This document shows, one piece after another, positions 54,171 to 64,000 of a stretch of 64,000 nucleotides of DNA. Source of the stretch: Allobosea sp. Tri-44 (GTDB lineage: Bacteria > Pseudomonadota > Alphaproteobacteria > Rhizobiales > Beijerinckiaceae). The notes under the pieces are model-generated. The model was not told the DNA's origin. It saw only the letters and a program-made list of their open reading frames with translations, and did not search any database. Within the stretch, counting starts at the first letter, position 1. Every line of letters begins with the position of its first letter. The stretch is taken from positions 186,001 through 250,000 of the forward strand of contig NZ_NBDP01000005.1 of assembly GCF_004123845.1 (NCBI RefSeq), in the 5' to 3' direction. Made by a program: the position numbers and the translations under genes.

Positions 54171-55643
54171 TCAGGCCGCCTTCTCGATGCGGGTCACCCC
54201 GCGCATATAGGGAACCAGCACATCCGGCACGGTGATCGAGCCGTCGGCGTTCTGGTAGTTCTCCATCACCGCGATCAGCGCGCGGCCGACCGCCGTGCCC
54301 GAGCCGTTGAGGGTGTGGACGAAGAACGGGCCCTTGCCGTCCTTGGTCTTGTAGCGGGCATTCATGCGCCGGGCCTGGAAATCGCCGCAGACCGAGCAGG
54401 ACGAGATCTCGCGATAGGTCTTCTGGCCCGGCAGCCAGACCTCGATGTCGTAGGTCTTCTGCGAGGCGAAGCCCATGTCGCCGGTGCACAGCGTCATGAC
54501 GCGATAGTGCAGATCGAGCTTCTTCAGCACGTTCTCGGCGCAGGCGAGCATGCGCTCATGCTCCTCCCGCGATTTTTCCGGCGCGGTGATCGAGACGAGC
54601 TCGACCTTCTCGAACTGGTGCTGGCGCAGCATGCCGCGCGTATCGCGCCCCGCCGAGCCGGCCTCGGCCCGGAAGCAGGGGGTGAGCGCGGTGAAGCGGC
54701 GCGGCAGCTCCTCCTCGGAGAGGATGGATTCGCGCACGAGATTGGTCAGCGGCACTTCGGCGGTGGGGATGAGCCAGTGGCTAGAATACTCATTCCGCAG
54801 TTGTTCAAACCGCTGCCAACCCAACTCCGAAAACATCCCGTGCTCAGAACCGAAGAAGGAGCCCACCTGACCTGGCGGTGGACCGAGAATTCCTTCGTTC
54901 ACAACGTTGCCCTGCAGGCGCAACAACATATCACCGGAGAGCTGCTGGGTCGCGAGAAACTGATCGTCACGGAACTTCGGCAGCTGCGCCGTACCGAACA
55001 TGGCGTCGTCGCGCACCATCAGCGGCGGGTTGACCTCGGTATAGCCGTGCTCCTCGACATGGGTGTCGAGCATGAACTGGCCGATGGCGCGGTTGAGACG
55101 CGCCAGCTGACGGTCGAGCACGACGAAGCGCGAGCCGGAGAGCTTCGCAGCCGTCTCGAAGTCCATCTGGCCGAGCGCCTCGCCGAGCTCGTAATGCTCC
55201 TTGATCTGGTTGAAGCCGAACAGCCGACCACCCGTCTTCTCCGGCGGCTGGCCATTCGTGTGACCTTCAAGCACAACATTGCCGTGCTCGTCGGCGCCGT
55301 CCGGCACCTCGTCGAAGGGCTTGTTCGGGATCGCTGCGAGTTGGCCGTTGAGGGTCTCGACGGCAGCCTTCTCTTCAGCCTCCAGCGCCGGCACCTGCTC
55401 CTTCAGCGTGGCAACCTCGGCCTTGAGCTGTTCGGCCAAGGCGAGGTCCTTCTGGCCCATCGCCTTGCCGATCTCCTTGGAGAGGGCGTTGCGGCGCTCC
55501 TGTGCCGCCTGCGACTTGCTGATGGCAGCGCGGCGCTGATCGTCGAGCGCCAGCAGCGACGACGACAATGGCGCGAGCCCCCGGCGTTGCAAGCCTTGGT
55601 CGAACGCGTCAGCGTTCTCGCGAATCCATCTGATGTCGTACAT
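54171..55643 (-). CDS. serS: Seryl-tRNA synthetase with in-frame insertion
   Basis: 490 residues, against about 425-430 for the family. The N-terminal coiled-coil arm (about 30-100) and class II motifs are intact: motif 2 [21 protein letters not shown] and motif 3 [19 protein letters not shown]. The excess is about 58 residues (about 230-287) inserted between [12 protein letters not shown] and [13 protein letters not shown], inside the catalytic domain and next to the serine/ATP pocket. The insert (DNA 54783-54956) has about 56% GC by my count, against about 65% around it, and reads as an in-frame sequence without stops. It charges tRNA-Ser in the cytoplasm. Confidence 0.93.
   Translation of the reverse strand: MYDIRWIRENADAFDQGLQRRGLAPLSSSLLALDDQRRAAISKSQAAQERRNALSKEIGKAMGQKDLALAEQLKAEVATLKEQVPALEAEEKAAVETLNGQLAAIPNKPFDEVPDGADEHGNVVLEGHTNGQPPEKTGGRLFGFNQIKEHYELGEALGQMDFETAAKLSGSRFVVLDRQLARLNRAIGQFMLDTHVEEHGYTEVNPPLMVRDDAMFGTAQLPKFRDDQFLATQQLSGDMLLRLQGNVVNEGILGPPPGQVGSFFGSEHGMFSELGWQRFEQLRNEYSSHWLIPTAEVPLTNLVRESILSEEELPRRFTALTPCFRAEAGSAGRDTRGMLRQHQFEKVELVSITAPEKSREEHERMLACAENVLKKLDLHYRVMTLCTGDMGFASQKTYDIEVWLPGQKTYREISSCSVCGDFQARRMNARYKTKDGKGPFFVHTLNGSGTAVGRALIAVMENYQNADGSITVPDVLVPYMRGVTRIEKAA
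54783..54956 (-). other. Low-GC in-frame insertion within serS
   Basis: About 58 codons absent from ordinary bacterial SerRS. It encodes [20 protein letters not shown], then a Gly-rich piece [17 protein letters not shown] and a helix-like stretch. GC counts by line are 30/60, 35/60 and 34/56. Insert edges are set by comparison with my memory of the family and may be off by several codons. Confidence 0.6.
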
Positions 55644-55733
55644 CGCTCAAGCCGATCCGTTGTGGAATCGGCTGATCCTCTAGACCGGGACGGGCGGCGA
55701 GGGAACTGCCTGCGTCGCCATAGTCGCCCGGCG

Positions 55734-56357
55734 CTAGTAAGGCGGCTCCTGATGGACAAGCTTGCCGTCGATCAGCAGGCGCTTGATCGCCGCCTGGCCC
55801 GAGCTCGATACGGCGGCGACGATTTCGAGACGCGCCCTCTCGGTGGTCTCGATGGCGCGGCCGGTGCCCTGCGGCACGAAATAACTCTCGAGCCCGTAAG
55901 CGACGCGGATGGCGCGGCGGCCAGCATTGCAGTCGGGCTCGCCGTCCGCATTGGCGACGCAGGCGCCGGCCGAGGCGACCTTGCCCTCGATCACGGTCTC
56001 GCCGGCGCCGGTGGCCGGACGAGCGAGATAGACGCCTTTCGCCTCGGCCAACCCGTCGAGGCCGAGCGCGACGCGGACAAACACCGGCTGGTTGCGCTCG
56101 AAAATCTTGTCGCCGTCGAGCCTGGAGAGATCGAGCGTGCTGATCTTGTAGCCGAGGATGACATAGTCGCCGCGGAAGAGATCTCGCGGATCGACCGGCG
56201 CGGTCGCCAGCCTGACCTCCGTGCCCGAGCGCAGGATGCGGGCACGCGACTCGACCAGAGCAAGGGTGAGCCCGCAGAGCAGCAGGATGGCGGCGAGACC
56301 GCGCCAGAGCGGCGAGACGCGGCCGAGAAGCGCGTCGGCGGATGGCAGGCGGATCAT
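55734..56357 (-). CDS. GDYXXLXY domain protein
   Basis: 207 residues from the ATG at 56357, which overlaps the stop of the DUF2157 gene (ATGA). One membrane helix is at about 20-40, followed by the name-giving motif FRGDYVILGYKIS near residue 65. The periplasmic or outer-face domain ends RLLIDGKLVHQEPPY. Such proteins always pair with DUF2157 membrane proteins. Function unknown. Confidence 0.88.
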   Translation of the reverse strand: MIRLPSADALLGRVSPLWRGLAAILLLCGLTLALVESRARILRSGTEVRLATAPVDPRDLFRGDYVILGYKISTLDLSRLDGDKIFERNQPVFVRVALGLDGLAEAKGVYLARPATGAGETVIEGKVASAGACVANADGEPDCNAGRRAIRVAYGLESYFVPQGTGRAIETTERARLEIVAAVSSSGQAAIKRLLIDGKLVHQEPPY

Positions 56358-57643
56358 GGCACGACCTCCGCCGGCTTGCTGAATTTGGCGAGGAGCCGGC
56401 GCATGCCACTGGCGAGGCCGATCAGCAGCGCCCCACCGACCAGGAAGAACAGCGACTGGTCGAGCAAGGTGCCGATCGTCTGCCAGAGCAGGATGACGAT
56501 CGCAATCGCGAACAGCGTCGAGCCGGCGATGCTGAGCCGGCGGACGCCGCCGCCCGCACCGGCGATGACGATGCCGATCGCGACCGCCAGGATCAGCGCC
56601 GCGACGACGATCTTGCCGGTCATGCTGACCGCGCCGCCGCTCCAGAACAGCACCGGCACCAACAGCGCCATGAAGAGCGCAAGCCCGAGCGGTAAGGCGA
56701 AGCGGCGCTCGCGCGCCAGCAGGCCGAGCCCGATAACCGCCGGCAGCGCCAGCGCATAGGCGAAATAGTTCAGCCACAGCGCCGTGCCCGCCTTCGCCTC
56801 ATTAACATCGAGAATGCGGGCGAGCTCGACATTGAGCGACAGGATCAAGCCTATCAGCCCCCAGGGCAGGCAGGCGGTGAGCAGGCCGGGGCCGCCGCGA
56901 TCAAGCGCCAGCGCACCGAGCGCGACGAACAGCACCGAGACCGCCAGCCAGTAAGCGAGCAGGCCATAGTCGAAGCGGAAGAAGGCGTACTGGCCCGGCA
57001 AGGTCGCGAACCAGCCGAGCAGGACCAACACTGCAAGGTGATGGACGAGGCGGTTGTGCCGGGTCGCGGCCAGCCAGAGCGCCGGCAGGAAGGGAAGCCA
57101 GAACAGGAGATGGGCGTTCGCCTCGCGCTCGTCCCAGCGGCCGCCGCTCCAGGCCGCGATCGCGACGAGCGCGACAACGAGTGCGCCGTTCGAGCGCAGC
57201 AGGAAGGCGACGATGAGTGCACCGATGGCAATCAACAGCGCACCACCCGGCCAATCGGTCGGCAAATGGTACATCTGGCCGACAAGCGCGACACCGGCAG
57301 CGAAGATCAGCGTGCCGCAGGTCGCGGCGGCGTCGGCGCCGCTGGTCGAGCCGCGGCTTTCGAGCCGCACCGCGATGCCGAGTGCGCCGGCGACGCCGAG
57401 CAGCACCATGGCGAGCTTTACGAGGCGAGGGATCTCGTCCCAGTTCGCCGCGACGAAGGCGGAGACGCTGGATGCGATCAGCAATCCGCCAAACAGGCCG
57501 AGCAGAGCCGGCAGCTTGAAGCCGCCGCCCTCCTGCGCCAGCGAGCGGCGGATGGTCGTCGCGCTCTCGGGGCTGACCAGCCCCTCCCCCACCCAGCGAC
57601 CGAGATCGGCTTCAAGCCGTTTGCGATAGGAACCCGTCAGCAT
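56354..57643 (-). CDS. DUF2157 integral membrane protein
   Basis: 429 residues with about twelve hydrophobic segments. The N-terminal soluble part YRKRLEADLGRWVGEGLVSPESATTI is the DUF2157 signature (residues about 6-31). It forms a two-gene operon with the GDYXXLXY gene through an ATGA overlap. No activity is known; it may form a sensor or channel pair with its partner. The thrS stop lies 46 bp upstream. Confidence 0.88.
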   Translation of the reverse strand: MLTGSYRKRLEADLGRWVGEGLVSPESATTIRRSLAQEGGGFKLPALLGLFGGLLIASSVSAFVAANWDEIPRLVKLAMVLLGVAGALGIAVRLESRGSTSGADAAATCGTLIFAAGVALVGQMYHLPTDWPGGALLIAIGALIVAFLLRSNGALVVALVAIAAWSGGRWDEREANAHLLFWLPFLPALWLAATRHNRLVHHLAVLVLLGWFATLPGQYAFFRFDYGLLAYWLAVSVLFVALGALALDRGGPGLLTACLPWGLIGLILSLNVELARILDVNEAKAGTALWLNYFAYALALPAVIGLGLLARERRFALPLGLALFMALLVPVLFWSGGAVSMTGKIVVAALILAVAIGIVIAGAGGGVRRLSIAGSTLFAIAIVILLWQTIGTLLDQSLFFLVGGALLIGLASGMRRLLAKFSKPAEVVP

Positions 57644-57689
57644 CGCGCCTATTTGGCACGGGCTGACGGGTTTTGGCGAGATGGCCGCT

Positions 57690-59687
57690 TCAGGCCGCCT
57701 TGGCCTTCTTCTTGCGGGCGAGATCGGGCGGCGTCGCCTCTTCGGTCAGCGCCGCGATCACGGCGTCGAGGCTCATTACGGTCTGGGCCTGGCTGCCGAG
57801 GCGGCGCACGGTCACCGTCTTCTCCTCGGCCTCGCGCTTGCCGACGGCGAGGATCACAGGGACCTTGGCCAGCGAGTGCTCGCGCACCTTGTAGCTGATC
57901 TTCTCGTTGCGCAGATCGGCGCGGGCGCGCAGACCGGCCGAGAGCAGCGCCATGGTGACCTCCTCGCCATAGCCATCCGCTTCCGAGGTGATCGGGCAGA
58001 CGACGATCTGCTCGGGCGCCAGCCAGAGCGGGAAATGCCCGGCATGGTGCTCGATCAGGATGCCGACGAAACGCTCCAGCGAGCCGCAGATCGCGCGGTG
58101 GACCATGACCGGCTGCTTCTTCTCGCCGTCCGAGCCGATATAGAAGGCCCCGAAGCGCTCCGGCAGGTTGAAGTCGACCTGCGTCGTGCCGCACTGCCAG
58201 TCGCGGCCGATGGCGTCGCGCAGGACATATTCGAACTTCGGCCCGTAGAAGGCGCCCTCGCCCGGATTGACCTCGGTCCTGATCCGGTTGCCGGACTGCT
58301 TCGCGATCGTCTCCAGCACATTGGTCATGACGTCTTCGGCATGGTCCCAGACCGCGTCGGAGCCGACGCGCTTCTCCGGCCGCGTCGAGAGCTTGATCAC
58401 GAGCTCCTCGGTGAAGCCGAAATCCTCGTAGACCGAGAGGATCAGGTCGTTGATCGCCAGGCACTCGGCGGCGAGCTGCTCTTCCGTGCAGAAGACATGC
58501 GCGTCGTCCTGGGTGAAGCCGCGCACACGCATCAGCCCGTGCAGCGCGCCCGAGGGCTCGTAGCGATGGACATTGCCGAACTCGGCCAGCCGGATCGGCA
58601 GGTCGCGATAGCTCTTCAGCCCGTGCTTGAAGATCTGGACATGGCCCGGGCAGTTCATCGGCTTCAGCGCAAACACCTTCTGGTCGCGCGTCGGATCGTT
58701 CGGGTTCTCGAAAGCCGAGGCCGACTTCACCGCGAACATGTTGTCCTGGTACCAGCCCCAGTGGCCCGAGGTCTCCCAGAGCGACTTGTCGAGCACCTGC
58801 GGGGCGTTGACCTCCTCATAGTCGGCGGCGAGGCGCCGGCGCATATAGGTCAGCACCTCCTGGAACAGCCGCCAGCCCTTGGAGTGCCAGAAGACGACGC
58901 CCGGCCCCTCCTCCTGGAAGTGGAACAGGTCCATCTCGCGGCCGATGCGGCGATGGTCGCGCTTCTCGGCCTCCTCGATCTGCTTGAGATGGGCGTCGAG
59001 TTCCTCCTGCCGGGCGAAGGCGGTACCGTAGATGCGCGTCAGCATCGGGTTCTTGCTGTCGCCGCGCCAATAGGCGCCGGCCACCTTCATCAGCTTGAAG
59101 GCGTTGCCGACCTTGCCGACCGAGGTCATGTGCGGGCCGCGGCAGAGGTCGATCCAGTCGCCCTGCGCATACATCTTCAGCGTCTGGTCTTCCGGGATCG
59201 CATCGACCAGCTCGACCTTGAAGGCCTCGCCCTTGTCACGGAAGAAGGCCTTGGCCTTGTCGCGACTCCAGACCTCCCTGGTGAAGGGTTTGTCGCGCGC
59301 GACGATCTCCCGCATCTTCTTCTCGATCGGCGCGAAATCCTCTGGCGAGAATGGCTCGTTGCGGAAGAAATCGTAGAAGAAGCCGTTCTCGATAACCGGG
59401 CCGATCGTCACCTGGGTGCCGGGATAGAGTTCCTGCACCGCTTCGGCGAGCACGTGGGCGCAGTCGTGCCGGATCAGCTCCAGTGCGCGCGGATCCTCGC
59501 GATTGAGGAATTCGACCTTCGCGTCGGCCGTGATCGGATCGGCGAGATCGACGACCGTGCCGTCGAGCGCCATCGCGACCGTGCGCTTCAGGAGTGAGGG
59601 GGAAATGCCGCCGGCAAGCTCCTTGCCGGTGATGCCGGAAGGAAATTCGCGCTGCGCGCCATCGGGAAATGTCAGGGAGATCGTCAT
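57690..59687 (-). CDS. thrS: Threonyl-tRNA synthetase
   Basis: 665 residues from the ATG at 59687, which lies 7 bp after AGGAG; a longer upstream frame has no ribosome site. The TGS domain (1-60) is followed by the editing domain with [18 protein letters not shown] and the catalytic core with motif 2 ([20 protein letters not shown]) and NCPGHVQIF, whose Cys is a zinc ligand. The C-terminal anticodon-binding domain ends in a basic KKKAKAA tail. Charges tRNA-Thr and edits Ser-tRNA-Thr. Confidence 0.97.
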   Translation of the reverse strand: MTISLTFPDGAQREFPSGITGKELAGGISPSLLKRTVAMALDGTVVDLADPITADAKVEFLNREDPRALELIRHDCAHVLAEAVQELYPGTQVTIGPVIENGFFYDFFRNEPFSPEDFAPIEKKMREIVARDKPFTREVWSRDKAKAFFRDKGEAFKVELVDAIPEDQTLKMYAQGDWIDLCRGPHMTSVGKVGNAFKLMKVAGAYWRGDSKNPMLTRIYGTAFARQEELDAHLKQIEEAEKRDHRRIGREMDLFHFQEEGPGVVFWHSKGWRLFQEVLTYMRRRLAADYEEVNAPQVLDKSLWETSGHWGWYQDNMFAVKSASAFENPNDPTRDQKVFALKPMNCPGHVQIFKHGLKSYRDLPIRLAEFGNVHRYEPSGALHGLMRVRGFTQDDAHVFCTEEQLAAECLAINDLILSVYEDFGFTEELVIKLSTRPEKRVGSDAVWDHAEDVMTNVLETIAKQSGNRIRTEVNPGEGAFYGPKFEYVLRDAIGRDWQCGTTQVDFNLPERFGAFYIGSDGEKKQPVMVHRAICGSLERFVGILIEHHAGHFPLWLAPEQIVVCPITSEADGYGEEVTMALLSAGLRARADLRNEKISYKVREHSLAKVPVILAVGKREAEEKTVTVRRLGSQAQTVMSLDAVIAALTEEATPPDLARKKKAKAA

Positions 59688-59923
59688 CGATCGGCTCCTG
59701 CTCACTCGGGGATACAAGCCCCGTAAGCCAAGGCCGGCTGCATGAATGAGCGAGGCGACGCGGCCTGCAGCCGGTTCGGCACGCGCGCCGGCCCCGCCTA
59801 TACGAGCCGGGCGATGCAGGCAATCGCGGGCTTGCAAATCGCCGCCTAGCCGCTTGCAACCACGGCGAGACTGACGATAGGTTATGCAATCGACTTCCGA
59901 TCCCGGCAATCGGTTCGACAGCC

Positions 59924-62527
59924 ATGCAGCCAGCGATGTCACCGGGCGCTGCAGCGCCCATCCTGCGAGACGTGGATTCGTGGCCCTTCAACTGGATCGG
60001 TGACCTGCTGCGGGTCATCTATGCCTGCCGCGTCGCTGCGATTTCGGTCCTGCTCGGTTATGTCCTGCTGACGCAGGTTCCGCAGGCGCGCGACCTCTTC
60101 CTGGTCTTCCAGGGGCCGGCTTTCGGGCCTGGAACCGAGTATCCCCGCTTCTGGGAGATGCTCTTCCGCTGGCTGGTCTATTTCGTCATCCACATCATTG
60201 CCTGGAGCAGTGCCGTTCAGGCTTCTGCCGAACATCTGCTCGGCGAAAGCGCCTGGCTGATCGGCCCATCCCGCGAGCTGACGCCGCGCGACATGGCGAT
60301 CTATGACCGCCGCTTCCGCGCCTTCGTTGTCGTCCTGCCCTATGCGCTCGCCCTCCTGACCTTTTTCGCAGTCTGGTGCGGCTATGAGGCGGCACTGGCC
60401 GACCTGCCGCGCGACGGCGTCGGCTCCCTCGCCTTGTCCGCAGGAATTCTCCGCAGCGGCTCGAGCGGCTTCTATGTCGCCCTCGGCTGCGGCATCGCGG
60501 CCCATCTTGTCCTGTGGGGCCGCAACATCCGGGAGATCGCGAAAAGCGAGGCTCACTTCCGCGAGCCAGCCACGACCGCAAAGGGCGGAACCGGCTGGCG
60601 GGAGGCGGTGAGCCTGCATGCGGCGATCTGGCTCGCGCTCGGCCTGTTCATGCTCGTGGCCGTCGCTGCCTTCGGCGATCGCCTTCTGGCGCTGGTCTCG
60701 GGCATTTATCTCGTGCCCATCCTGTTCGGCGCCTGGATCCCGGTTTTCACGCAAATCGGGATGGCGAGCCAGAGGACCCGCTTCCCCTTCACCGTGCTCT
60801 TGCTGGTCGCCTGGCTCCTTGCCGCCAATTCCTGCGGCCATTCGAATCTCGTCTCGCGCGCCAAGCAGGAACCGCAACCGGCCTTGGAATTCGGCGAAGC
60901 CGTCGCAGCCTGGAAACAGGCGAATTGCGTGGGCGGCGGCACCTGTCCGCGCCCAGTCCTGGTGACGATTGCGGGCGGCGCCTCGCGCGCCGCCTTCTTC
61001 GCTGCGACGATCCTCGGCGAGCTGCTCGACAACCCCTGCCGGCAGCCCGGCCGCGCCTGCGAAGGGCCCGATGCCACCGTGCCTCTGCTGGGAAAGCGGG
61101 TCTTCGCGATCTCGGGCGTCTCGGGCGGCTCGCTCGGGGCGGTCCAGGCCGTCGCCGCCATGAGCGATGCGCGCCGGGACCCGAAGGACCCCACGCTGCT
61201 GCCGCCCTGCATCGACAAGAGCCCGGCGCATTTCTACAAGACGCCGAACGACAGCAAATGGCGCGATTGCCTTCAGGTGCTGTCCGGCGAGGACTTCCTC
61301 TCGCCGACCGTGCTCGCCTTGGTGACGAGCGAACCGTTCCTCTTTCTCGAGCCTATGCTCGGCCGGTTCTGGCCAAACGGCCATTTCCTCGATCGCGCCG
61401 CTATCCTCGAGAACAGCTGGATCAACCATTATCAGGACAATGTGGTCGCGCCGGCGCAGGGCGCGCAAACAATGCCGGCGCGGGGCGACCTCGCCCAGTC
61501 GTTCAGCCGGTTCGGCCAAAGCGCGCGCAAGGACGGCAACTGGCTCCCGCTCCTCGTGCTCAATGCGACCTCGGAGGAAACCGGCAAGCGCGTTCTCGCC
61601 AGCCAGCTCGCCAATCAGCTCGAACCCGCCACACAGATCAAGCTCGACAGGCCGACGCTTTTCGTCGACGCCTTCGAAGCGTCGCGCTTCCTCGGGGAAC
61701 TGACCTCGCCGAGGCCGAATTGCGCCATCGCCCGCGGAAACGGCCTCGACCTCACCCTCGCCAGCGCAGCGCTGAACAGTGCGCGCTTCCCGATCGTCTC
61801 GCCGGCCGGCCGCTTCGCCGATGGCTGCGACATCACGCTCCGGGCCGTCGACGGCGGCTATTTCGAGAATGACGGGGCGACGACGACGGCCGAGATCGCC
61901 GACGCGCTGAAGCGCTTCGGTCTCGCGCCGGTCGTGCTTCACATCGCCAACGATCCGGTCGACCTGATCGCCGATCCGGAGCGCGACCAGCGCCCGCCTC
62001 CGCGCGAAGACTCGCTGGCGCCACTGCTGATGGCGCCGGTGAACACGGTGCTGTCGACCCGCGGCGCGCGTGGATCCTATGCCCTTGCCACGCTGGCGGG
62101 CGTGGTCGGCAAGGACAACGTCGCCGACTTCCTCGTCTTCGGCGAACCCTCGACCCCGACCGAGGACAAGTTCGCCATCGTCGACAGGCTGACGGGCTTC
62201 GAGTACGTGCCGGCCGAGATCGAACGACCGAAATGCTTCGAGCGGACCAGCCCAACGACCGAACTCGCCACCGGAGCGAAAGCCCCGGCCGAGGGGGCGC
62301 CTCCTCCCGCCGTGCCGAACCGGGCGACGGTGCTGAGGGAGGTGTCGATGAGCTGGTGGCTGTCGAAACCGGTTCAGGAATATCTCGACCGGCAGACCTA
62401 TCACCGGCGCAATTGCCAATCGTTGCTCAAGGCCCGGATGTGGCTCAACGAGCCTCTCTCCGCGCCCGAGCAGAGGACCATCGCCGAGCAGCCCGCGAGC
62501 GCGCCGGTCAAGATGCCGGACCGTTGA
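59924..62527 (+). CDS. Membrane protein with C-terminal patatin-like phospholipase domain
   Basis: 867 residues from the ATG at 59924 (MSPG at 59936 also possible). The N-terminal 305 residues carry about seven membrane helices (e.g. 36-52, 81-98, 134-152, 182-198, 233-250, 255-275, 288-305). The C-terminal domain starts near 344 with [17 protein letters not shown] (oxyanion-hole Gly), the nucleophile elbow GVSGGS with Ser400, and the catalytic Asp643 in [11 protein letters not shown]. It is therefore a predicted acyl hydrolase tethered to the inner membrane, perhaps with the lipase facing the cytoplasm. The multi-TM/patatin fusion is uncommon. It overlaps the convergent yidD by 20 bp. Confidence 0.85.
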   Translation: MQPAMSPGAAAPILRDVDSWPFNWIGDLLRVIYACRVAAISVLLGYVLLTQVPQARDLFLVFQGPAFGPGTEYPRFWEMLFRWLVYFVIHIIAWSSAVQASAEHLLGESAWLIGPSRELTPRDMAIYDRRFRAFVVVLPYALALLTFFAVWCGYEAALADLPRDGVGSLALSAGILRSGSSGFYVALGCGIAAHLVLWGRNIREIAKSEAHFREPATTAKGGTGWREAVSLHAAIWLALGLFMLVAVAAFGDRLLALVSGIYLVPILFGAWIPVFTQIGMASQRTRFPFTVLLLVAWLLAANSCGHSNLVSRAKQEPQPALEFGEAVAAWKQANCVGGGTCPRPVLVTIAGGASRAAFFAATILGELLDNPCRQPGRACEGPDATVPLLGKRVFAISGVSGGSLGAVQAVAAMSDARRDPKDPTLLPPCIDKSPAHFYKTPNDSKWRDCLQVLSGEDFLSPTVLALVTSEPFLFLEPMLGRFWPNGHFLDRAAILENSWINHYQDNVVAPAQGAQTMPARGDLAQSFSRFGQSARKDGNWLPLLVLNATSEETGKRVLASQLANQLEPATQIKLDRPTLFVDAFEASRFLGELTSPRPNCAIARGNGLDLTLASAALNSARFPIVSPAGRFADGCDITLRAVDGGYFENDGATTTAEIADALKRFGLAPVVLHIANDPVDLIADPERDQRPPPREDSLAPLLMAPVNTVLSTRGARGSYALATLAGVVGKDNVADFLVFGEPSTPTEDKFAIVDRLTGFEYVPAEIERPKCFERTSPTTELATGAKAPAEGAPPPAVPNRATVLREVSMSWWLSKPVQEYLDRQTYHRRNCQSLLKARMWLNEPLSAPEQRTIAEQPASAPVKMPDR

Positions 62528-62849
62528 CACCGCGCCAGCGGCCATAAGCCCAGGGCTTGTACCAGGCGCCTTGCGGCGGCAACTCCTCGCAGACGAGGTC
62601 GATGCCGGAGGTGCCGAGTGGCGTGCAGCGGCAGATGCGGGCAAAGCCCACCCAGCCGCCGGCCCAGAGGCCGTGACGCTGGATCGCCTGGTCAGTGTAT
62701 TCCGAGCAGGACGGCCAGTGTCGGCATTGCCGGCCGATCAGCATGGAGAGGCTGAGCTGATAGCCGCGGATCAGGAGGTGAGCGCCCCGGCGCGGAGCGA
62801 GCGCGAGGCTGCGTCGCCAAGAAAGGCTTTTTTCAGCATGTTTAGGCAA
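62508..62849 (-). CDS. yidD: Membrane protein insertion efficiency factor YidD
   Basis: 113 residues if the TTG at 62849 is the start; no ATG is in frame near the N-terminus. The family core RGYQLSLSMLIGRQCRHWPSCSEYTDQAIQRHG with its two cysteines (near 42 and 48) and the CRCTPLG segment is clear. It assists YidC-dependent insertion at the membrane. Its 3' end overlaps the patatin gene by 20 bp. In contrast to many bacteria, rnpA and yidC are not adjacent. Confidence 0.9.
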   Translation of the reverse strand: MPKHAEKSLSWRRSLALAPRRGAHLLIRGYQLSLSMLIGRQCRHWPSCSEYTDQAIQRHGLWAGGWVGFARICRCTPLGTSGIDLVCEELPPQGAWYKPWAYGRWRGVNGPAS

Positions 62850-62932
62850 GTATGACTCGGCTGAACTCTGCCGACTCCCTCCCGCCGACCTTCCATCGCC
62901 CCGCTTCGATCCCGCCTTCCCAGATCCCGGTC

Positions 62933-63664
62933 ATGATGCGCGCACGTTTCCTTGCCTCCGCCACCGCCCTCTGCGGGCCGCTGCTCGCGCTCGCCCTGGC
63001 CACGCCGGCGGCAGCGCAGCAGAGATCATATATGATCTGGCTCGACGCGGCCAAAATCGACGTCGCCAAGGTGATGGGCCTGCCGCCGGCCCAGAACTCA
63101 CCGGAGCACCGCGCCGAATTTGAAAAGGTTCTCGCCATCTCCTCGGCCCGCACGCCCGAACGCGAGAAGCAGGCGATCGCCGACCAGTATCAGACGCTCA
63201 ATGCGTTCCTGAACGGCATCGACCACGCTTATGTCGAGGGCACTCATCGCGAGACGCGCCTCCTGATGCGCGAGGCGCAGGTCGAGCTCGCCATCCTCCT
63301 GAAGAGCGTCAACCGCCTGACCAGCCGCATCCGTCCGTTCCAGATGTGGAACAAAGTCAGGGTCAAACCCTGCCCCGGCGGGCGCCCGGAGGGAACCTCC
63401 TTCCCCTCGGCGCACGCCGCGACGGCTGCGCTCTATGCCACCCTGCTGTCCGAAACGGTTCCGGAGCTCGCCAACAAGTTCGAGGAGCGGGTCAAGAGCT
63501 ATGACGAGAGCCGCCTCGTCTGCGGCTTCCACTATCCGACGGATCTGGAAGCCGGCGACAGGATCGGCCGCGTCGTTGCCAAGGCGCTGCTCGCCGACAA
63601 GACGTTCAGGGTCCGCTTCGACGAGACACGGGGTGAAACCCGGCAGGCCTTCGGGCTGAAATAG
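62933..63664 (+). CDS. Exported PAP2-type acid phosphatase
   Basis: 243 residues from the ATG at 62933 (ATG at 62936 also possible). A Sec signal is cleaved at AAA-Q (near residue 28). The class A acid phosphatase motif is complete: RIRPF ... RPEGTSFPSAHAATAALYA and SRLVCGFHYPTDLEAG with the catalytic His in HYPTD. It is a periplasmic nonspecific phosphatase. Strand and spacing put it divergent from yidD (start 62849). Confidence 0.9.
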   Translation: MMRARFLASATALCGPLLALALATPAAAQQRSYMIWLDAAKIDVAKVMGLPPAQNSPEHRAEFEKVLAISSARTPEREKQAIADQYQTLNAFLNGIDHAYVEGTHRETRLLMREAQVELAILLKSVNRLTSRIRPFQMWNKVRVKPCPGGRPEGTSFPSAHAATAALYATLLSETVPELANKFEERVKSYDESRLVCGFHYPTDLEAGDRIGRVVAKALLADKTFRVRFDETRGETRQAFGLK

Positions 63665-63667
63665 CGC

Positions 63668-64000
63668 TCAGCCCGCGACCCTCTCGCGCCGCTTCGCCTC
63701 GATCTGGCCGATCGCATCGACGACCGCGTCGAAGGTCAGCATGGTCGAGGCGTGGCGGGCCTTGAAGTCGCGGACCGGCACGAGCACGGACAGCTCGGCC
63801 CATTTGCCGCCGGGCGGCTCGGCTCCCTCCTTCAGGATCGCGCGGGCCCGCTCACGAATTTCGCGCAGCTCCGTGGCGGTCGAGCCGACGACATGGCGCG
63901 CCATGATCGAGGACGAGGCCTGGCCGAGCGCGCAGGCGCGGACGTCGTGGCCGAAGCCGGTGACGACATCCTCGTCCATGTTGAGGTCGATGGTGACCGT
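63668..64000 (-). CDS. Iron-sulfur cluster scaffold protein, IscU/NifU N-domain-like (5' end outside window)
   Basis: 110 residues are visible; the N-terminus is beyond position 64000. The visible part contains GFGHDVRACALGQASSSIMA, the NifU/IscU scaffold signature with a Cys ligand, and a later PVRDFKARHASTMLTFDAV (Arg/His instead of the third Cys of classic IscU, where CxxH is expected). It is convergent with the phosphatase, only 3 bp between the stops. yidD being nearby fits alphaproteobacterial gene order. Confidence 0.82.
   Translation of the reverse strand, partial: TVTIDLNMDEDVVTGFGHDVRACALGQASSSIMARHVVGSTATELREIRERARAILKEGAEPPGGKWAELSVLVPVRDFKARHASTMLTFDAVVDAIGQIEAKRRERVAG

Noticed and set aside
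54135-56759. 874-residue plus-strand frame
   Set aside because: It runs antisense across serS and the GDYXXLXY/DUF2157 genes, all of which have clear families and ribosome sites.
59939-62644. 901-residue minus-strand frame
   Set aside because: It is antisense to the patatin-like gene and low-complexity. The plus-strand frame has catalytic motifs.

Overview
The window is 64 kb of GC-rich alphaproteobacterial chromosome. Gene content and order point to the order Hyphomicrobiales (Rhizobiales), probably a Bosea/Methylobacterium-like relative. The signs are the block serS-surE-pcm-nlpD // yajC-secD-secF-Mth938-phytoene-synthase-like // trmFO, small DUF1127 proteins, IalB-like and L,D-transpeptidase genes, and a GAAC-N7-GAAC LexA-type box upstream of ssb. 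I cannot fix the genus. I see three tRNA genes (Gly-TCC, Tyr-GTA, Thr-TGT) and no rRNA genes, integrase, transposase or CRISPR array.

Layout. 1-6.9 kb: a branched-chain-type ABC uptake operon (livH end, livM, binding protein, livF) with an acyl-CoA synthetase, a thiolase and a TetR regulator. 7-11.7 kb: tRNA-Gly, two very small putative membrane proteins facing away from a pair of CCCCC-N4-GGGGG palindromes, a lipoprotein, an L,D-transpeptidase, an amino-acid binding protein, tRNA-Tyr, a YkgJ-type cysteine-cluster protein and a P-loop ATPase. 11.8-17.2 kb: rlmB, a small exported protein, an MHS-type transporter with an unusually long loop, a membrane GGDEF diguanylate cyclase and a second L,D-transpeptidase. 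17.3-22.6 kb: one giant autotransporter adhesin with DNA-level tandem repeats. 22.8-28.2 kb: tRNA-Thr, a phage-type hypothetical, a Tat-exported metallo-hydrolase, nadK, ssb, aroA and a small monooxygenase. 28.3-33.3 kb: a glycine-betaine type permease and binding protein without an adjacent ATPase gene, a LysR regulator, a DUF1127-GNAT fusion and an MFS transporter.

33.4-42.2 kb: uvrA, then a low-GC NACHT NTPase gene (the best candidate for an anti-phage defence gene), a repeat-rich 1.2 kb stretch with no convincing gene, an IalB-like protein, an RraA-like protein, a ceramidase-like membrane protein and a DUF1127 protein. 42.3-55.6 kb: the conserved trmFO/sec/nlpD/pcm/surE/serS block. It is interrupted by a low-GC gene for a coiled-coil, two-TM protein (DUF6161-like), and serS itself carries an in-frame extra segment of about 58 codons with lower GC. 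55.7-64 kb: a GDYXXLXY/DUF2157 membrane pair, thrS, a large membrane protein with a patatin-like lipase domain, yidD, a PAP2-type phosphatase and a partial IscU/NifU-like gene.

Several families of long intergenic palindromic repeats are scattered through the window. Two near-identical copies each of three families can be matched by eye. The most interesting material is accessory: the NACHT gene beside uvrA, the coiled-coil membrane gene inserted in a normally conserved block, the serS insertion, the DUF1127-GNAT fusion, the patatin/membrane fusion and the small-protein locus with paired palindromes.
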